This document shows, piece after piece, positions 41,489 through 51,854 of a stretch of DNA of 64,000 nucleotides. Origin of the DNA: Sphingobium sp. D43FB (GTDB taxonomy: Bacteria > Pseudomonadota > Alphaproteobacteria > Sphingomonadales > Sphingomonadaceae); NCBI RefSeq assembly GCF_002312805.1, contig NZ_NMUA01000005.1:140517-204516 (forward strand), given 5' to 3'. A program made the position numbers and the translations under genes. The notes beneath the pieces were generated by a model. It was given only the letters and a program-made list of their open reading frames with translations. It searched no databases and was not told the DNA's origin. How positions within the stretch are numbered: position 1 is the first letter of the stretch; each line of letters opens with the position of its first letter.

Positions 41489-42811
41489 TCAGTCGGGCAA
41501 TTGCGCGTTTAGTCGCAAAATTTCGCCCGCCAGATAGAGCGAGCCGCCGATCAACAGCTTAGGCGCGGGGTCGCCCTGCGCTGCTATGGCCGCGATAGCG
41601 CATTGTGCATCGGCATGCGCCGTGCAGCCAATGCCCCAGTGTGCCGCGATCGCGGCGAAACGTTCCGCCGGATGATGATCATGACCGGGGACGGGCAGCG
41701 CATGGATATGGGCGATCCGTCCGGCAAAGGGCGCGAGGAAGGCATCGACATCCTTGTTGGCCAGCATGCCGATAACGAGCTGCAGCTTGTGGCCTTCCAG
41801 CCGGTCCGGCGTGAAGAAGGCGCTGATCGCCTCGCCCGCGCCCGCATTATGCCCGCCATCAAGCCAGGCCGTGGCACCGGCGGGCAATAGCCCCAGCAGC
41901 GGGCCATGGTCGAGCCGCTGGAGTCGCGCGGGCCAATGCGCCCAGAGCGGCGCGGCCTTGAGTGCGGCATCGGAGAGTGGGACAGCGTTTTGATGGCGCA
42001 GCATGGCAAAGGCCAAAGCGGCATTCTGGACCTGATGCGCGCCCGCCAAGCGGGGGAGCGGCGCGTCAATCCGACCCTGATCATCGCGATAATGGAGCCG
42101 GTCGCGATAGACCGCCGCGTCCCAGCCATCGCCTTGGGCGATCCAGGTGGTGCGCGCCTTGGCGACGGCGTCGATCATCACCGGGAAGAGCGATTCGGCA
42201 TAGCGCTGCGTCACCAGAGGCGCGCCGGGCTTGGCGATTCCCGCCTTCTCCGCCGCGATCTGGGCCAGCGTGTCGCCCAAAAAGGCCTGATGATCGATTC
42301 CAAGCTGAGCAATGCCGCAGACGACCGGGCCGGCAATGATGTTGGTCGCGTCGAGACGTCCCCCCAGGCCAACCTCGATGATGCAAGCGTCGGCGGGATG
42401 TTCGGCGAAGGCGAGAAACGCGGCCGCCGTGGTGACCTCGAAGAAGCTGGCTCCGATTCCTTCCGCAATATCCAATACGCGCGCCAGATAACGGGCGAGC
42501 GCTTCGTCGCTGATCAACTGCCCCGACACGCGGATGCGTTCGTTGAAGCGCACCAGATGCGGCGAGGTGAAGACATGAACGGTCTTGCCATCCGCTTCCA
42601 TCGCCGCGCGCAGGAAGGCGCAGGTCGACCCCTTGCCATTGGTGCCCGCGACATGGAAAACCGGGGGCAGGGCGCGGTGGGGATTGCCGAGCCGCGTCAT
42701 CAATTGGGTGATGCGCTCCAGCCCCAATATGTCGGCGCCCGGCGATAGCGACCAGAGCCGGTCAAGCTGCGCCTGAACCTGCGGGTCGTCCGAAACGGCA
42801 TGATCGGCCAT
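41489..42811 (-). CDS. folC: Bifunctional dihydrofolate synthase/folylpolyglutamate synthase
   Basis: A 440-residue FolC of normal length. FHVAGTNGKGSTCAFLRAAM is the P-loop, FTSPHLVRFNERIRV the pterin-site motif, and VGLGGRLDATNIIAGPVVCG the second ATP/Mg block with GIDHQAFLGDTLAQIAAEKA after it. The enzyme adds glutamate to dihydropteroate and then to tetrahydrofolates. It is the last gene of the trpB-trpA-accD-folC run; 25 bp separate it from accD. This order is widespread in proteobacteria. Confidence 0.95.
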   Translation of the reverse strand: MADHAVSDDPQVQAQLDRLWSLSPGADILGLERITQLMTRLGNPHRALPPVFHVAGTNGKGSTCAFLRAAMEADGKTVHVFTSPHLVRFNERIRVSGQLISDEALARYLARVLDIAEGIGASFFEVTTAAAFLAFAEHPADACIIEVGLGGRLDATNIIAGPVVCGIAQLGIDHQAFLGDTLAQIAAEKAGIAKPGAPLVTQRYAESLFPVMIDAVAKARTTWIAQGDGWDAAVYRDRLHYRDDQGRIDAPLPRLAGAHQVQNAALAFAMLRHQNAVPLSDAALKAAPLWAHWPARLQRLDHGPLLGLLPAGATAWLDGGHNAGAGEAISAFFTPDRLEGHKLQLVIGMLANKDVDAFLAPFAGRIAHIHALPVPGHDHHPAERFAAIAAHWGIGCTAHADAQCAIAAIAAQGDPAPKLLIGGSLYLAGEILRLNAQLPD

Positions 42812-42836
42812 AGGCGCGTCCCCCCGGCGCGTTGGT

Positions 42837-43688
42837 TCAGGCAGCGATGCGCGGCGTAAGATAGCCGATCACGCGCGCCAGCGTATCGCGCAGTTCATGA
42901 CGATGGACCACCATGTCGATCATGCCATGGTCGAGCAGATATTCGGCGCGCTGGAACCCTTCGGGCAGCTTCTCGCGGATCGTGCTTTCAATGACGCGCT
43001 GGCCAGCAAAGCCGATCAGGGCATTGGGTTCGGCGATCTGCACGTCGCCCAGCATCGCATAGCTTGCCGTCACGCCGCCGGTGGTCGGATCGGTCAGCAC
43101 GACGATATAGGGCAGGCCCGCCGCGTGCAGCTTCTGGATCGCCACGGTGGAACGGGGCATCTGCATCAGCGACAAAATGCCTTCCTGCATCCGCGCGCCG
43201 CCTGCGGCGGTGAAGATGACATAGGGGCAATGATGGGCGATCGCGTCATTGACGCCCTGAATGAAAGCCGCGCCCACGCCCATGCCCATGGAGCCGCCCA
43301 TGAAGGCGAAATTTTGCACGCCCAGCACCAGCGGCACATCGTCGATCGCGCCGCGCGCGTTGATCAGCGCGTCCTGATCGCCGGTCGCGGCGCGTGCCGC
43401 GCGGATGCGATCGGGATAGCGTTTGGTGTCGCGGAATTTGAGCGGGTCTTCCTGCACCTGTGGCGTCGGCAGCAGGATGAAACCGGCGTCGAGGATCTGC
43501 TCGAACCGCTCAGCCGGGCCGATGCGGCCATGATGGTCGCAACGCGGGCAGACGGAGAGATTATCCTCCCACTCCTTGATGAACAGCATCTCCGAACAGG
43601 ATGGGCATTTATGCCATAATGTCTCGGCGGTCTGTTCCTTCCGGGCGATGAAGGGGATGGCCTTGCGGACGCGGTTGATCCAGCTCAT
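42837..43688 (-). CDS. accD: Acetyl-CoA carboxylase carboxyltransferase subunit beta
   Basis: A 283-residue AccD from the ATG with complement 43686-43688; an upstream extension overlaps trpA in another frame and is not conserved. The zinc ribbon is [20 protein letters not shown] with a further CPRC. The crotonase-like core has [20 protein letters not shown] and [19 protein letters not shown], with [17 protein letters not shown] as acetyl-CoA site. With AccA it transfers the carboxyl group to acetyl-CoA to make malonyl-CoA. The start overlaps the trpA stop (ATGA). Confidence 0.97.
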   Translation of the reverse strand: MSWINRVRKAIPFIARKEQTAETLWHKCPSCSEMLFIKEWEDNLSVCPRCDHHGRIGPAERFEQILDAGFILLPTPQVQEDPLKFRDTKRYPDRIRAARAATGDQDALINARGAIDDVPLVLGVQNFAFMGGSMGMGVGAAFIQGVNDAIAHHCPYVIFTAAGGARMQEGILSLMQMPRSTVAIQKLHAAGLPYIVVLTDPTTGGVTASYAMLGDVQIAEPNALIGFAGQRVIESTIREKLPEGFQRAEYLLDHGMIDMVVHRHELRDTLARVIGYLTPRIAA

Positions 43689-44503
43689 GCGGCAGTCTCT
43701 TGGATTTTGGGGGTGAGCGCGCCGGACAGGGCGGCGACGAATTGCTGAACGAAGGGTGCAGCGGCATCGCCATGGCTGCCAACGATATCGACAATGGCCG
43801 AGCCGACGACGACACCATCGGCGATCCGGCCGATGGCGGCGGCCTGTTCGGGCGTGCGGACGCCGAAACCGACCGCGACCGGCAGGTCCGTGGCGGCTTT
43901 CAGACGGCCGACGGCCATGTCGATATTGGCCTGGGCCGCCTGCTGTTTGCCAGTGATACCAGCGACGGAGACATAATAGAGAAAACCGCTTGCGCCTTGA
44001 AGCACCGCAGGCAGGCGCGCGGTATCGGTCGTTGGGGTGGCGAGGCGGATGAGGTGAACGCCCGCGCCGCGCAGCGCCGGGCCGATCTCGGCATCCTCCT
44101 CCGGCGGCGCATCGACGCAGATGACGCCATCGACGCCAGCGGCCTTGCACTGATCAGCGAACCAGTCGGACCCGCGCACTAGCATCGGATTGGCATAGCC
44201 CATCAGCACCAGCGGCGTATCGGGATGCCGCGCACGAAACTCGGCGGCTAGCGCGAAGATATGCTTCGTCTTGGTGCCCGACCCCAGGCTGCGCAGATTG
44301 GCCAGTTCGATCGCGGGGCCATCGGCCATCGGATCGGTGAAGGGCATGCCCAGTTCGATGATGTCCGCGCCACCCGCGACCAGCGCGTCGAGGATGGCGG
44401 GCGTTGCCGCGACATCGGGATCACCGGCTGTCACGAAAGTGATCAGCGCGGCGCGGCCTTGCGCCTTGCAGGTGGCGAAGCGGGTCGAGAGGCGGTCAGT
44501 CAT
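43685..44503 (-). CDS. trpA: Tryptophan synthase alpha chain
   Basis: A 272-residue TrpA from the ATG with complement 44501-44503; GTG at 44509 overlapping the trpB stop is the alternative. [11 protein letters not shown] and [19 protein letters not shown] hold the catalytic Glu50 and Asp61. [14 protein letters not shown] is the phosphate-binding loop. It cleaves indole-3-glycerol phosphate and feeds indole to TrpB. It lies directly after trpB and overlaps accD. Confidence 0.97.
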   Translation of the reverse strand: MTDRLSTRFATCKAQGRAALITFVTAGDPDVAATPAILDALVAGGADIIELGMPFTDPMADGPAIELANLRSLGSGTKTKHIFALAAEFRARHPDTPLVLMGYANPMLVRGSDWFADQCKAAGVDGVICVDAPPEEDAEIGPALRGAGVHLIRLATPTTDTARLPAVLQGASGFLYYVSVAGITGKQQAAQANIDMAVGRLKAATDLPVAVGFGVRTPEQAAAIGRIADGVVVGSAIVDIVGSHGDAAAPFVQQFVAALSGALTPKIQETAA

Positions 44504-44505
44504 GC

Positions 44506-45747
44506 TCACATTTCCACTCCCAGCGCTTCGGCGACGGTGAAGATGTCCTTGTCGCCCCGGCCGGAAAGGTTGATGACGATGATCTTGTCCGCATCCATGG
44601 TCGGCGCGACCTGTTCGGCAGCGGCGATGGCATGGGCGGATTCGAGCGCGGGGATGATGCCTTCCAGCGCGGAGAGCTTCTGGAAACTCGCAAGCGCCTC
44701 ATCGTCCGTGATGGGCATATATTTGACCCGGCCGATCTCGTGCAACCAGCTATGCTCCGGGCCGATGCCGGGATAATCCAGCCCCGCCGAAATGCTGTGC
44801 GCTTCGGTGATCTGGCCATCCTCGTCCTGCAACAGATAGGTGCGGTTGCCGTGGAGGATGCCCGACGCGCCGCCCGCAAGCGAAGCTGCATGCTTGCCCG
44901 TCAGACCTTCGCCCGCCGCTTCCACGCCGATCATCGCAACGTCGGGGTCGTCCAGAAAGGGATGGAACATGCCGATGGCGTTCGACCCGCCACCGACCGG
45001 CGCGATCAGCATGTCGGGCAATCGGCCTTCGGCTTCCATGATCTGGGCACGGGTTTCCTTGCCGATGATCGACTGAAAATCGCGCACCATTTCAGGATAG
45101 GGGTGCGGACCCGCCGCCGTGCCGATGATGTAGAATGTGTCATGCACATTCGACACCCAGTGGCGCAGCGCGTCATTCATCGAATCCTTGAGCGTCGCCG
45201 ACCCGGAGGTGACCGGAATGACCTCGGCCCCCAGCAGCTTCATGCGGAAGACGTTGGGGCGCTGGCGCTCCACATCCTTGGCGCCCATGAATATCTTGCA
45301 TTCCATGCCGAACAGCGCGGCGACGGTTGCGGTGGCGACGCCATGCTGACCAGCGCCGGTTTCCGCGATCACCTTCTTCTTGCCCATGCGGCGGGCGAGT
45401 AGCGCCTGGCCTATGCAATTGTTGATCTTGTGCGCGCCGGTGTGGTTCAACTCCTCGCGCTTCAGATAGATTTTCGCGCCCTTGCCCGTCGGCGCATTGG
45501 CACGCACCGCTTCGGTCAGGCGGCTGGCATAATAAAGCGGATTGGGGCGGCCGACATAATGTTTGAGGAGATGGTCATATTCCTCCTCGAATGACGGGTC
45601 GTCCTTGGCCGCTCGATACACTTTTTCGAGGTCGAGGATCAGCGGCATCAGCGTCTCGGCGACATAGCGGCCACCAAAGGCACCGAAATGGCCATTGGCA
45701 TCGGGCTGCGATCGCAGGCTGTTGGGCAAGGTTATCGTGTCGGTCAT
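44506..45747 (-). CDS. trpB: Tryptophan synthase beta chain
   Basis: A 413-residue TrpB1-type chain. [20 protein letters not shown] contains Lys107, which binds pyridoxal phosphate, and [20 protein letters not shown] is the substrate and indole-tunnel block. [11 protein letters not shown] holds the phosphate of the cofactor. It condenses indole with serine to make tryptophan. The start follows trpF by 98 bp; I see no trp leader peptide or attenuator in that gap. Confidence 0.98.
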   Translation of the reverse strand: MTDTITLPNSLRSQPDANGHFGAFGGRYVAETLMPLILDLEKVYRAAKDDPSFEEEYDHLLKHYVGRPNPLYYASRLTEAVRANAPTGKGAKIYLKREELNHTGAHKINNCIGQALLARRMGKKKVIAETGAGQHGVATATVAALFGMECKIFMGAKDVERQRPNVFRMKLLGAEVIPVTSGSATLKDSMNDALRHWVSNVHDTFYIIGTAAGPHPYPEMVRDFQSIIGKETRAQIMEAEGRLPDMLIAPVGGGSNAIGMFHPFLDDPDVAMIGVEAAGEGLTGKHAASLAGGASGILHGNRTYLLQDEDGQITEAHSISAGLDYPGIGPEHSWLHEIGRVKYMPITDDEALASFQKLSALEGIIPALESAHAIAAAEQVAPTMDADKIIVINLSGRGDKDIFTVAEALGVEM

Positions 45748-45845
45748 GATTTCAATCTTTCAGGCATGAAGGGCGGTTCGCTTCGATCAAGGGAGAAGCG
45801 ATCAGCGCCATCGTATCCCGATGCGCTCGACAGGAGCGGTGAGCG

Positions 45846-46490
45846 TCAACATGCGGATACCGCTTTGCAGAAGGCCATGATCTTGTCCACACTCTTGATG
45901 CCGGGTGCGCTTTCCACGCCGGAAGATACGTCGATCAGCGGGGCATCGGTTATGCGGACGGCTTCGGCCGCGTTGTCGGCCGACAATCCGCCCGACAGGC
46001 CCCAGGGCATTGGGATCGAAAGGCCACGCAGCAGCGTCCAGTCGAAGCGCATTCCCATGCCGCCGGGCAAGGCCGCGCCATCGGGCGTCTTGGCATCGAA
46101 CAGCAACAGATCGACTGCACCGACATAGGCAGTGGCGGCATCAATGTCTGCGCGGGTTTTGACCGATATCGCCTTCCAGACGGGCAGGCCGAAGCGCTGG
46201 CCGATGGCGGCGACGCGTTGCGGGCTTTCCTTGCCATGGAGTTGCAGCGCGGTGAGCGCGCCGCCGCTGGTCAGTTGGACCAGCAGATCGTCAGTGGGAT
46301 CGACCACGACGCCGACCTTTTCCATGTGCGCAGGTGCGATTGCGGCCAGCGCGGCGATCTGGGCCGCATCGACATGGCGCGGGCTTTTGGCGAAATGGAC
46401 AAAGCCGATATGGCTCGCCCCTGCGCGCACGGCTGCGCCAACGGTGTCGGGCGTGGAAAGGCCGCAGATCTTGATCGCGAGTCGGGACAT
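45846..46490 (-). CDS. trpF: Phosphoribosylanthranilate isomerase
   Basis: A 214-residue TrpF with a TIM-barrel fold. IKICGLSTPDTV carries the catalytic Cys (C9), and LLFDAKTPDG the catalytic Asp. HFAKSPRHVDAAQIA and LSGGLSADNAAEAV are the phosphate-binding regions. It isomerises N-(5-phosphoribosyl)anthranilate in tryptophan synthesis. The gene leads the run trpF-trpB-trpA-accD-folC. Upstream, 31 bp separate it from a same-strand acyltransferase gene. Confidence 0.96.
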   Translation of the reverse strand: MSRLAIKICGLSTPDTVGAAVRAGASHIGFVHFAKSPRHVDAAQIAALAAIAPAHMEKVGVVVDPTDDLLVQLTSGGALTALQLHGKESPQRVAAIGQRFGLPVWKAISVKTRADIDAATAYVGAVDLLLFDAKTPDGAALPGGMGMRFDWTLLRGLSIPMPWGLSGGLSADNAAEAVRITDAPLIDVSSGVESAPGIKSVDKIMAFCKAVSAC

Positions 46491-46521
46491 GCAGGGGCTT
46501 TAGCGGGCAAGTGCGCCCAAG

Positions 46522-47400
46522 TCACATGACCGGTGGGGCAGTGGGCGCATGGCCCGGCTGGGTCAGGTCCATATCATGGAGCGCCAGCCATTCGTCGGCA
46601 TGGGTAATGCAGGCCTGCCCCAGAAAGGCGTCGGCCGCCGCGACGATCTCTTCGTCGCTCATCGTCAGCGGGTCGAGCGGCGGGTGCCAGTGCAGCCGGA
46701 AGTGGGGTCCGTTCGTCCGCGCGAGATAGAAGGGCAGGAAGCGGGCATTGACCTTGCGCCCCAGGCGCAACGCGACGGACAGATTGCCCGACGGTGGAAG
46801 GGTGCGACCCAATTTAGGAAACCAGACCTGAAAATCGCGCCGTTCATCGAGCAGGATATAGAGGCTGGCGCGCGGATGGCTGGTCAGATGCTTCAATATG
46901 CGGCGCGCCGCGCCATCGCCGGTGATGGTTTCGCCCATATAGCTTTGCCGCGCCTTTTGCAGCTGCGCCGCCGTCCTCTCGTCACGGGGCGGCGCATAGA
47001 CGCCGAGGCCCGGTCGGTCGGTCAACGCCTTGCCATGCGCGCCCAGCAAATCCCAATTGCCCAGATGCAACGACAAGGCGAGCAAGGGGCGTGGTCCGTC
47101 CAGCACCGCCTCATAGCCTTCGCGATCGACGACCTCGACATGCGCGTCGTTCACCAGCCGATCGACATTGGCGAGTTCGGCCAGCGTCCGCCCGATGTTG
47201 CGCCAGCGGCGGGTGAGCATCGCTTCCTGCGCGGCCTCGTCCAGATCAGGGCGGAGCAGGGCGAGATTGGCGCGCGCACGGGCATCGCGCAGCTTCATGC
47301 GCGGGCGCGCGACATGGACGGACAGCCATCCGCCAAGCCAGGAGGCCGAGCGGGCGGGCAGCACCCGCATCAGCGAGAAAAGAAAGGGGTTGGAGAGCAT
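46522..47400 (-). CDS. Lysophospholipid/lipid A-type acyltransferase (LpxL/HtrB family)
   Basis: A 292-residue protein of the LpxL/HtrB/WaaM family. The acyltransferase motif HLGNWDLLGAHGKAL has the catalytic H-x4-D pair, and LLDERRDFQVWFP is the second conserved block. An N-terminal amphipathic or membrane helix is present (FLFSLMRVLPARSASWLGGW). Classical members add a secondary acyl chain to lipid A. Many sphingomonads lack lipopolysaccharide and carry glycosphingolipids instead, so here the acceptor may be another lipid. The position beside a glycosyltransferase, divergent by 53 bp, is suggestive of an envelope-lipid role. Confidence 0.82.
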   Translation of the reverse strand: MLSNPFLFSLMRVLPARSASWLGGWLSVHVARPRMKLRDARARANLALLRPDLDEAAQEAMLTRRWRNIGRTLAELANVDRLVNDAHVEVVDREGYEAVLDGPRPLLALSLHLGNWDLLGAHGKALTDRPGLGVYAPPRDERTAAQLQKARQSYMGETITGDGAARRILKHLTSHPRASLYILLDERRDFQVWFPKLGRTLPPSGNLSVALRLGRKVNARFLPFYLARTNGPHFRLHWHPPLDPLTMSDEEIVAAADAFLGQACITHADEWLALHDMDLTQPGHAPTAPPVM

Positions 47401-47453
47401 AAGCCTGCCGTCATACAGCAGGCGGCGAGACGGTAAAGAGGTGCGCGGCGGTC

Positions 47454-48563
47454 ATGATCTGGGTCTGGATTGTCCTTCAGGGACTGACGCTGCTGGGGGT
47501 CGTCAATTATTGGCGACATCTGCCCCTCGATCGCCGGGAGGAAAGGCCCGATGGCGTAGTCGTGATCCTGAGCGTGCGCGACGATTGGGACGGCGGTGCG
47601 GCGTTGATGGGGCGGTTGGCGGCGCAAACCGCCCCGTTTCGACTGCTGATCGCGACTTCGGGGGCTTGCCCTGCTGCGGAGGCGCTAGTCAGCGAGGGTG
47701 TGCAGGTCGTGCATGCTGGCATAGCGACGGACGAGGGGCAGAAGGTCCACAAGCTCCGCGCTGCCTTGCAGGCACTGCGACCCGATGACCGATGGCTGGT
47801 CTTTATCGACGCCGATATCGAGCCGCCTGCGCGGCTGGTCGGTCGGCTCCTCTTTCCGCTGGTGCGCGACAAGGCGGATATCGTCACGGGCTATCGGCTG
47901 TTGCTGCCGGGGCGAGGATTGATGGCCGCAATGGTCGGCGCGGTCGAGATGCAATTGGCAACGCTGCCGCGTGCCGCGAGTGCGACCATGCCTTGGGGTG
48001 GGGCAATGGCGCTGTCTCGCGCGGTGGCGGAGCGGCTGGAGTTGGATGCGGTGCTGGCCGGGCGCCTGTCCGACGATATGGCGATCGGCCTCGCCGGCTG
48101 GCGCGCGAAACTGCGACTGCGGCCGGTGCGCGATCTGCTGGTCGCGAGTCCGCTTGACGGACGTGCGGGCGACCTGTTCAGGTTTGGCGTGCGGCAATAT
48201 AGGCATATCGCCACCAACAATCTGGGCATGTGGGCGCTGGCGACGGCGGTGGTGGCGGTGCAGGCGGGCCTATGGGTGTGGGCGCTGGGCTGGGGCGGCT
48301 CAGGAGCGATCGCGATCGGCTATGCCGCGGCCTGGGGCAGGGCAGTGGTGCGGCGGCGGATCATCGCAGCGGTGCTGGAGCCGGACCAGGCAAAGCGCGC
48401 CACGTGCTCGCTTTGGTGGGACTGTATCGCGCCCTTTGCCGTAAGCTGGGCGCATCTGGTCGTGCAAGCGATGGCGGCCACGTCCAACCATATACGCTGG
48501 GGCGGTTGGGACTATTGGATGCAGCGCGGGAAGGTAGCGCGGATGGCGCGGGTCGCGCCTTAA
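47454..48563 (+). CDS. Family 2/21-type glycosyltransferase, ceramide-glucosyltransferase-like
   Basis: A 369-residue membrane protein. An N-terminal membrane helix is followed by a GT-A domain with the DxD motif FIDADIEPP (D119-D121), TMPWGGAMALSRAV, and LSDDMAIG with the catalytic acidic pair (D207-D208). RQYRH at 247-251 is a variant of the (Q/R)xxRW motif. Two or three membrane helices follow. This order of motifs is that of ceramide glucosyltransferase (GT21) and related GT2 enzymes. Sphingomonads make glycosyl-ceramides in their outer membrane, so synthesis of such a lipid is a reasonable inference. Its end overlaps the convergent DUF952 gene by 4 bp. Confidence 0.8.
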   Translation: MIWVWIVLQGLTLLGVVNYWRHLPLDRREERPDGVVVILSVRDDWDGGAALMGRLAAQTAPFRLLIATSGACPAAEALVSEGVQVVHAGIATDEGQKVHKLRAALQALRPDDRWLVFIDADIEPPARLVGRLLFPLVRDKADIVTGYRLLLPGRGLMAAMVGAVEMQLATLPRAASATMPWGGAMALSRAVAERLELDAVLAGRLSDDMAIGLAGWRAKLRLRPVRDLLVASPLDGRAGDLFRFGVRQYRHIATNNLGMWALATAVVAVQAGLWVWALGWGGSGAIAIGYAAAWGRAVVRRRIIAAVLEPDQAKRATCSLWWDCIAPFAVSWAHLVVQAMAATSNHIRWGGWDYWMQRGKVARMARVAP

Positions 48564-48907
48564 AAGCCTGCGGGAAAGGAATGGGTGCCATCGTCGCCGA
48601 TGCGCAGCACGACCTTGCCCGCTACCGCACTGATCGGCAGGTCGGCATAGAGATGCGGGAAGAGCGCACCGCCGCGCGACTCCTCCCAGCGGATCGCCTC
48701 GCCAAAGGGGGCGAGGTCGACCATCACCATGACCAGTCGGTCCTGCCCCGCAAAATGTTTGGCGACCGTTTCGGCCGCCTGATCGCGGGTCGACAAGTGG
48801 ATATAGCCATCGGCCAGGTCGACCGGCGCACCCTTGAAGACGCCATCGGCCTTGAACTGATCATATTGCTCGGCGGTCAATATCTTGTAGGCGAAGAGGT
48901 CGCTCAC
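48560..48907 (-). CDS. DUF952 family protein
   Basis: A 115-residue soluble protein of the DUF952 family, recognised from FAYKILTAEQYDQFKADGVF, DGYIHLSTRDQAAETVAKHF and FPHLYADLPISAVAGKVVL. The fold relates to ADP-ribosyltransferase-like proteins, but no activity is established. It starts at GTG overlapping the gyrA stop (GTGA, 48904-48907), so it is translationally coupled to gyrA. Confidence 0.85.
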   Translation of the reverse strand: MSDLFAYKILTAEQYDQFKADGVFKGAPVDLADGYIHLSTRDQAAETVAKHFAGQDRLVMVMVDLAPFGEAIRWEESRGGALFPHLYADLPISAVAGKVVLRIGDDGTHSFPAGF

Positions 48908-51573
48908 GCCTCTTCGGCCTCCGGCGCGTCTTCATTTTCCTCGATCTTGGCGGCGCTGACGACATGCTCGTCCTTGGCGACGTCGAAAAGGCGCACGCCC
49001 GCCGAATTGCGGCCGATGACGCGCAGGCTGTCCAATCCCATGCGAATGAGCTTGGCCTGATCGGTGACCAGCATCAACTGGTCACCCTGGGTTGCGGCGA
49101 AGCTGGCGACCACGGGGCCGTTGCGGCCGATATTGTCGATATTGGTGATGCCCTGACCCCCGCGCCCGGTGCGGCGATAGTCATAGGCAGACGACAATTT
49201 GCCATAGCCATTGGCGCAGACGGTCAGGATGAACTGCTCCCGCTCACGCATCAGCGCAAACATCGCCTGATCGGCCATCTCGCCTTCCTTCTCCGGCTTC
49301 CAGGGAGCGAAGCGCAGATATTCTTCACGCTGTTCCTGATCGGCGCCGGAGCGGTGGAGGATGGAGAGGGAGATGACTTCGTCATCGCCCTTGAGCGTCA
49401 TGCCGCGCACACCGGTCGAGGTGCGGCTCTGGAATTCGCGCACATCGGTCGAGGCGAAACGGATCGCCTTGCCCTGACGGGTGGCGAGCAGCACGTCGTC
49501 GTCTTCCGACAGAAGCGCCACGCCAATCAGCCGATCGTCGCTGCCTTCATCGAAGCGCATGGCGAGCTTGCCGTTGCTCGGCACATTGGCGAAGGCATCC
49601 ATACTGTTGCGGCGCACCGTGCCGTTCGCCGTTGCGAACATGACGTGCAGATCCTTCCAGCTTTCCTCATCCTCCGGTAAAGGCAGGACGGTCTGGATGG
49701 TTTCGCCCGCCGCCAGCGGCAGCAGATTGACCATCGGGCGGCCGCGCGTGGCCGGACCACCTTCGGGCAGGCGCCAGACCTTCATGCGATAGACCTTGCC
49801 CGCGGTCGAGAAGAAGAGGACCGGCGTGTGAGTCGAAGTCACGAACAATTCGGTGATCGCATCCTCATCCTTGGTCGCCATGCCCGACCGGCCCTTGCCG
49901 CCGCGCGCCTGCGCCCGGAAACTCTCAAGTGGGGTGCGCTTGATATAGCCTTGCACCGTGACGGTGACGACCATCTCCTCGCGCTCGATCAGATCCTCGT
50001 CATCGATCCCGTCGGCAGCCGCCGTGATTTCAGACAGGCGCGGTGTCGCGAATTCGCGTTCGATCGCTTCCAGTTCTTCGCGCATCACGGCGTAGAGCTT
50101 CACCCGGTCGCCCAGGATGGCGAGATACTCGGCGATGGCTTCGGCCAGACCAGCCAGTTCCTTCCCGATTTCGTCGCGACCCAGCGCCGTCAGGCGATGC
50201 AGGCGCAGGTCGAGGATGGCGCGGACCTGCACTTCCGACAGCTTGTAGACTTCACCCGAAATCTCGGTGTCGATGGCTTCGACCAGGCGGATATAATGGG
50301 CGATCTCGCTGATCGGCCATTCGCGCGCCAGCAGCTTTTCGCGGGCTTCGGCCGGGCTGGACGAACCGCGGATGATCTTGACCATCTCATCGAGATTGGT
50401 GACGGCGACGACCAGGCCGAGCAAGATATGCGCCCGTTCGCGTGCCTTGTTCAGCTCGAACTTGGTGCGGCGGGTGATGACCTCTTCGCGGAATTTGATG
50501 AAGGCATCGATGATCTCGCGCAGGCCCAGCAATTCGGGGCGACCGCCGCGAATGGCGAGCATGTTGGCGGGGAAGCTCGACTGGGCAGGCGTGTTGCGCC
50601 ACAATTGGTTCAACACGACTTCGGGCGTAGCGTCGCGCTTGAGGTCCATCACGATCCGCACGCCTTCGCGGCTGGATTCGTCGCGGATGTCGCTGATGCC
50701 TTCGATCCGCTTTTCCTTGGCTGCCTCGGCGATCTTCTCGACCAGGCCGTTCTTGCCGACCTGATAGGGGATGGCGGTCAGGACGATCGATTGGCGATCG
50801 CCGCGCCCTTCCTCGATCACATAGCGCGAGCGCATCATGATCGAGCCGCGGCCGGTATGATAGGCCGACTTCGCGCCCGACTGGCCCAGGATCAGCGGGG
50901 CGGTCGGGAAATCGGGACCGGGAACAATGGCGATCAACTCGTCGGTCGTGATGCCGGGATTGTCGATATAGGCGAGGCAGGCGCGCAGCACTTCGCCGAG
51001 ATTATGGGGCGGAATGTTGGTCGCCATGCCAACGGCAATGCCGCCTGCGCCATTGACGAGCAGATTGGGGAAGCGGGCGGGTAGAACCTGCGGCTCATGT
51101 TCCGACGCATCATAGTTGGGTGTGAAATCGACGGTGTCCTTGTCGAGATCTTCGAGCAGCGCGCCGGCCACCTTGGCCAATCGCGCTTCGGTATAGCGCA
51201 TGGCGGCTGGCGGATCGGGGTCCATCGAGCCGAAATTGCCCTGACCGTCGATCAGCGGCACGCGCATCGACCAGTCCTGCGTCATCCGCGCCAAGGCGTC
51301 GTAAATCGAACTATCGCCATGCGGGTGATATTTACCCATCACCTCGCCGACGAGGCGGGCGGACTTGCGATAGGGGCGGTTGTAGAGAAAGCCCGATTCC
51401 TGGGCGGAAAAGAGAATGCGGCGATGAACCGGCTTCAACCCGTCGCGCACGTCCGGCAGGGCACGAGAAACGATGACGGACATCGCATAGTCGAGATAGC
51501 TGGTCTTCATCTCCTCGACGATGGAGACGGGGCTGATGTCCGAAGGGTCGGCGAGGACAGTCTCGTCGGTCAA
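48904..51573 (-). CDS. gyrA: DNA gyrase subunit A
   Basis: An 889-residue GyrA. The winged-helix region has [17 protein letters not shown], with Ser88 and Asp92 at the places of E. coli Ser83 and Asp87; both have the quinolone-sensitive residue. The active-site Tyr127 lies in [12 protein letters not shown]. The C-terminal beta-pinwheel is present, with the GyrA box near [14 protein letters not shown] short acidic tail ([11 protein letters not shown]) ends the protein. With GyrB it introduces negative supercoils using ATP. It is followed by a DUF952 gene on the same strand. Confidence 0.97.
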   Translation of the reverse strand: MTDETVLADPSDISPVSIVEEMKTSYLDYAMSVIVSRALPDVRDGLKPVHRRILFSAQESGFLYNRPYRKSARLVGEVMGKYHPHGDSSIYDALARMTQDWSMRVPLIDGQGNFGSMDPDPPAAMRYTEARLAKVAGALLEDLDKDTVDFTPNYDASEHEPQVLPARFPNLLVNGAGGIAVGMATNIPPHNLGEVLRACLAYIDNPGITTDELIAIVPGPDFPTAPLILGQSGAKSAYHTGRGSIMMRSRYVIEEGRGDRQSIVLTAIPYQVGKNGLVEKIAEAAKEKRIEGISDIRDESSREGVRIVMDLKRDATPEVVLNQLWRNTPAQSSFPANMLAIRGGRPELLGLREIIDAFIKFREEVITRRTKFELNKARERAHILLGLVVAVTNLDEMVKIIRGSSSPAEAREKLLAREWPISEIAHYIRLVEAIDTEISGEVYKLSEVQVRAILDLRLHRLTALGRDEIGKELAGLAEAIAEYLAILGDRVKLYAVMREELEAIEREFATPRLSEITAAADGIDDEDLIEREEMVVTVTVQGYIKRTPLESFRAQARGGKGRSGMATKDEDAITELFVTSTHTPVLFFSTAGKVYRMKVWRLPEGGPATRGRPMVNLLPLAAGETIQTVLPLPEDEESWKDLHVMFATANGTVRRNSMDAFANVPSNGKLAMRFDEGSDDRLIGVALLSEDDDVLLATRQGKAIRFASTDVREFQSRTSTGVRGMTLKGDDEVISLSILHRSGADQEQREEYLRFAPWKPEKEGEMADQAMFALMREREQFILTVCANGYGKLSSAYDYRRTGRGGQGITNIDNIGRNGPVVASFAATQGDQLMLVTDQAKLIRMGLDSLRVIGRNSAGVRLFDVAKDEHVVSAAKIEENEDAPEAEEA

Positions 51574-51854
51574 TGCGATTCTCTTTTTTCGATGATGTTG
51601 GCTGTGTCCCGCGATCTCTAGCCGAGCGAAACAAATCTGTCACCCCTCGCGCGCAGACACGCGCTCGCGCGGGGGATCAACAAGCCGGGCTGCTATCGCA
51701 TTGACCTTGCTGGAACGAAGCTGCGGGCATGACAGTTGCAAAATCAGCCGATATAGGCTTGTTCAATGCCCATTCACGCGCCGACCCCTAATCGGCGTTC
51801 AACCCCAAAACGCGCCTCTAGCCATCGGCCAGGCGTGCATAGGAGATGAGGATT

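Noticed and set aside
42837..44150. A 437-codon version of accD
   Set aside because: The extension lies inside trpA in another frame. AccD has a normal length and zinc-ribbon start from 43688.
48880..51573. Quinolone-resistance changes in gyrA
   Set aside because: The two hot-spot positions carry the sensitive residues Ser and Asp.
51700..51740. A GGAAC-N17-AGTT sequence upstream of the exported protein at 51855
   Set aside because: The -10 part deviates from CGTT, and the distance to the ATG (about 120 bp) is long; not distinguishable from chance.
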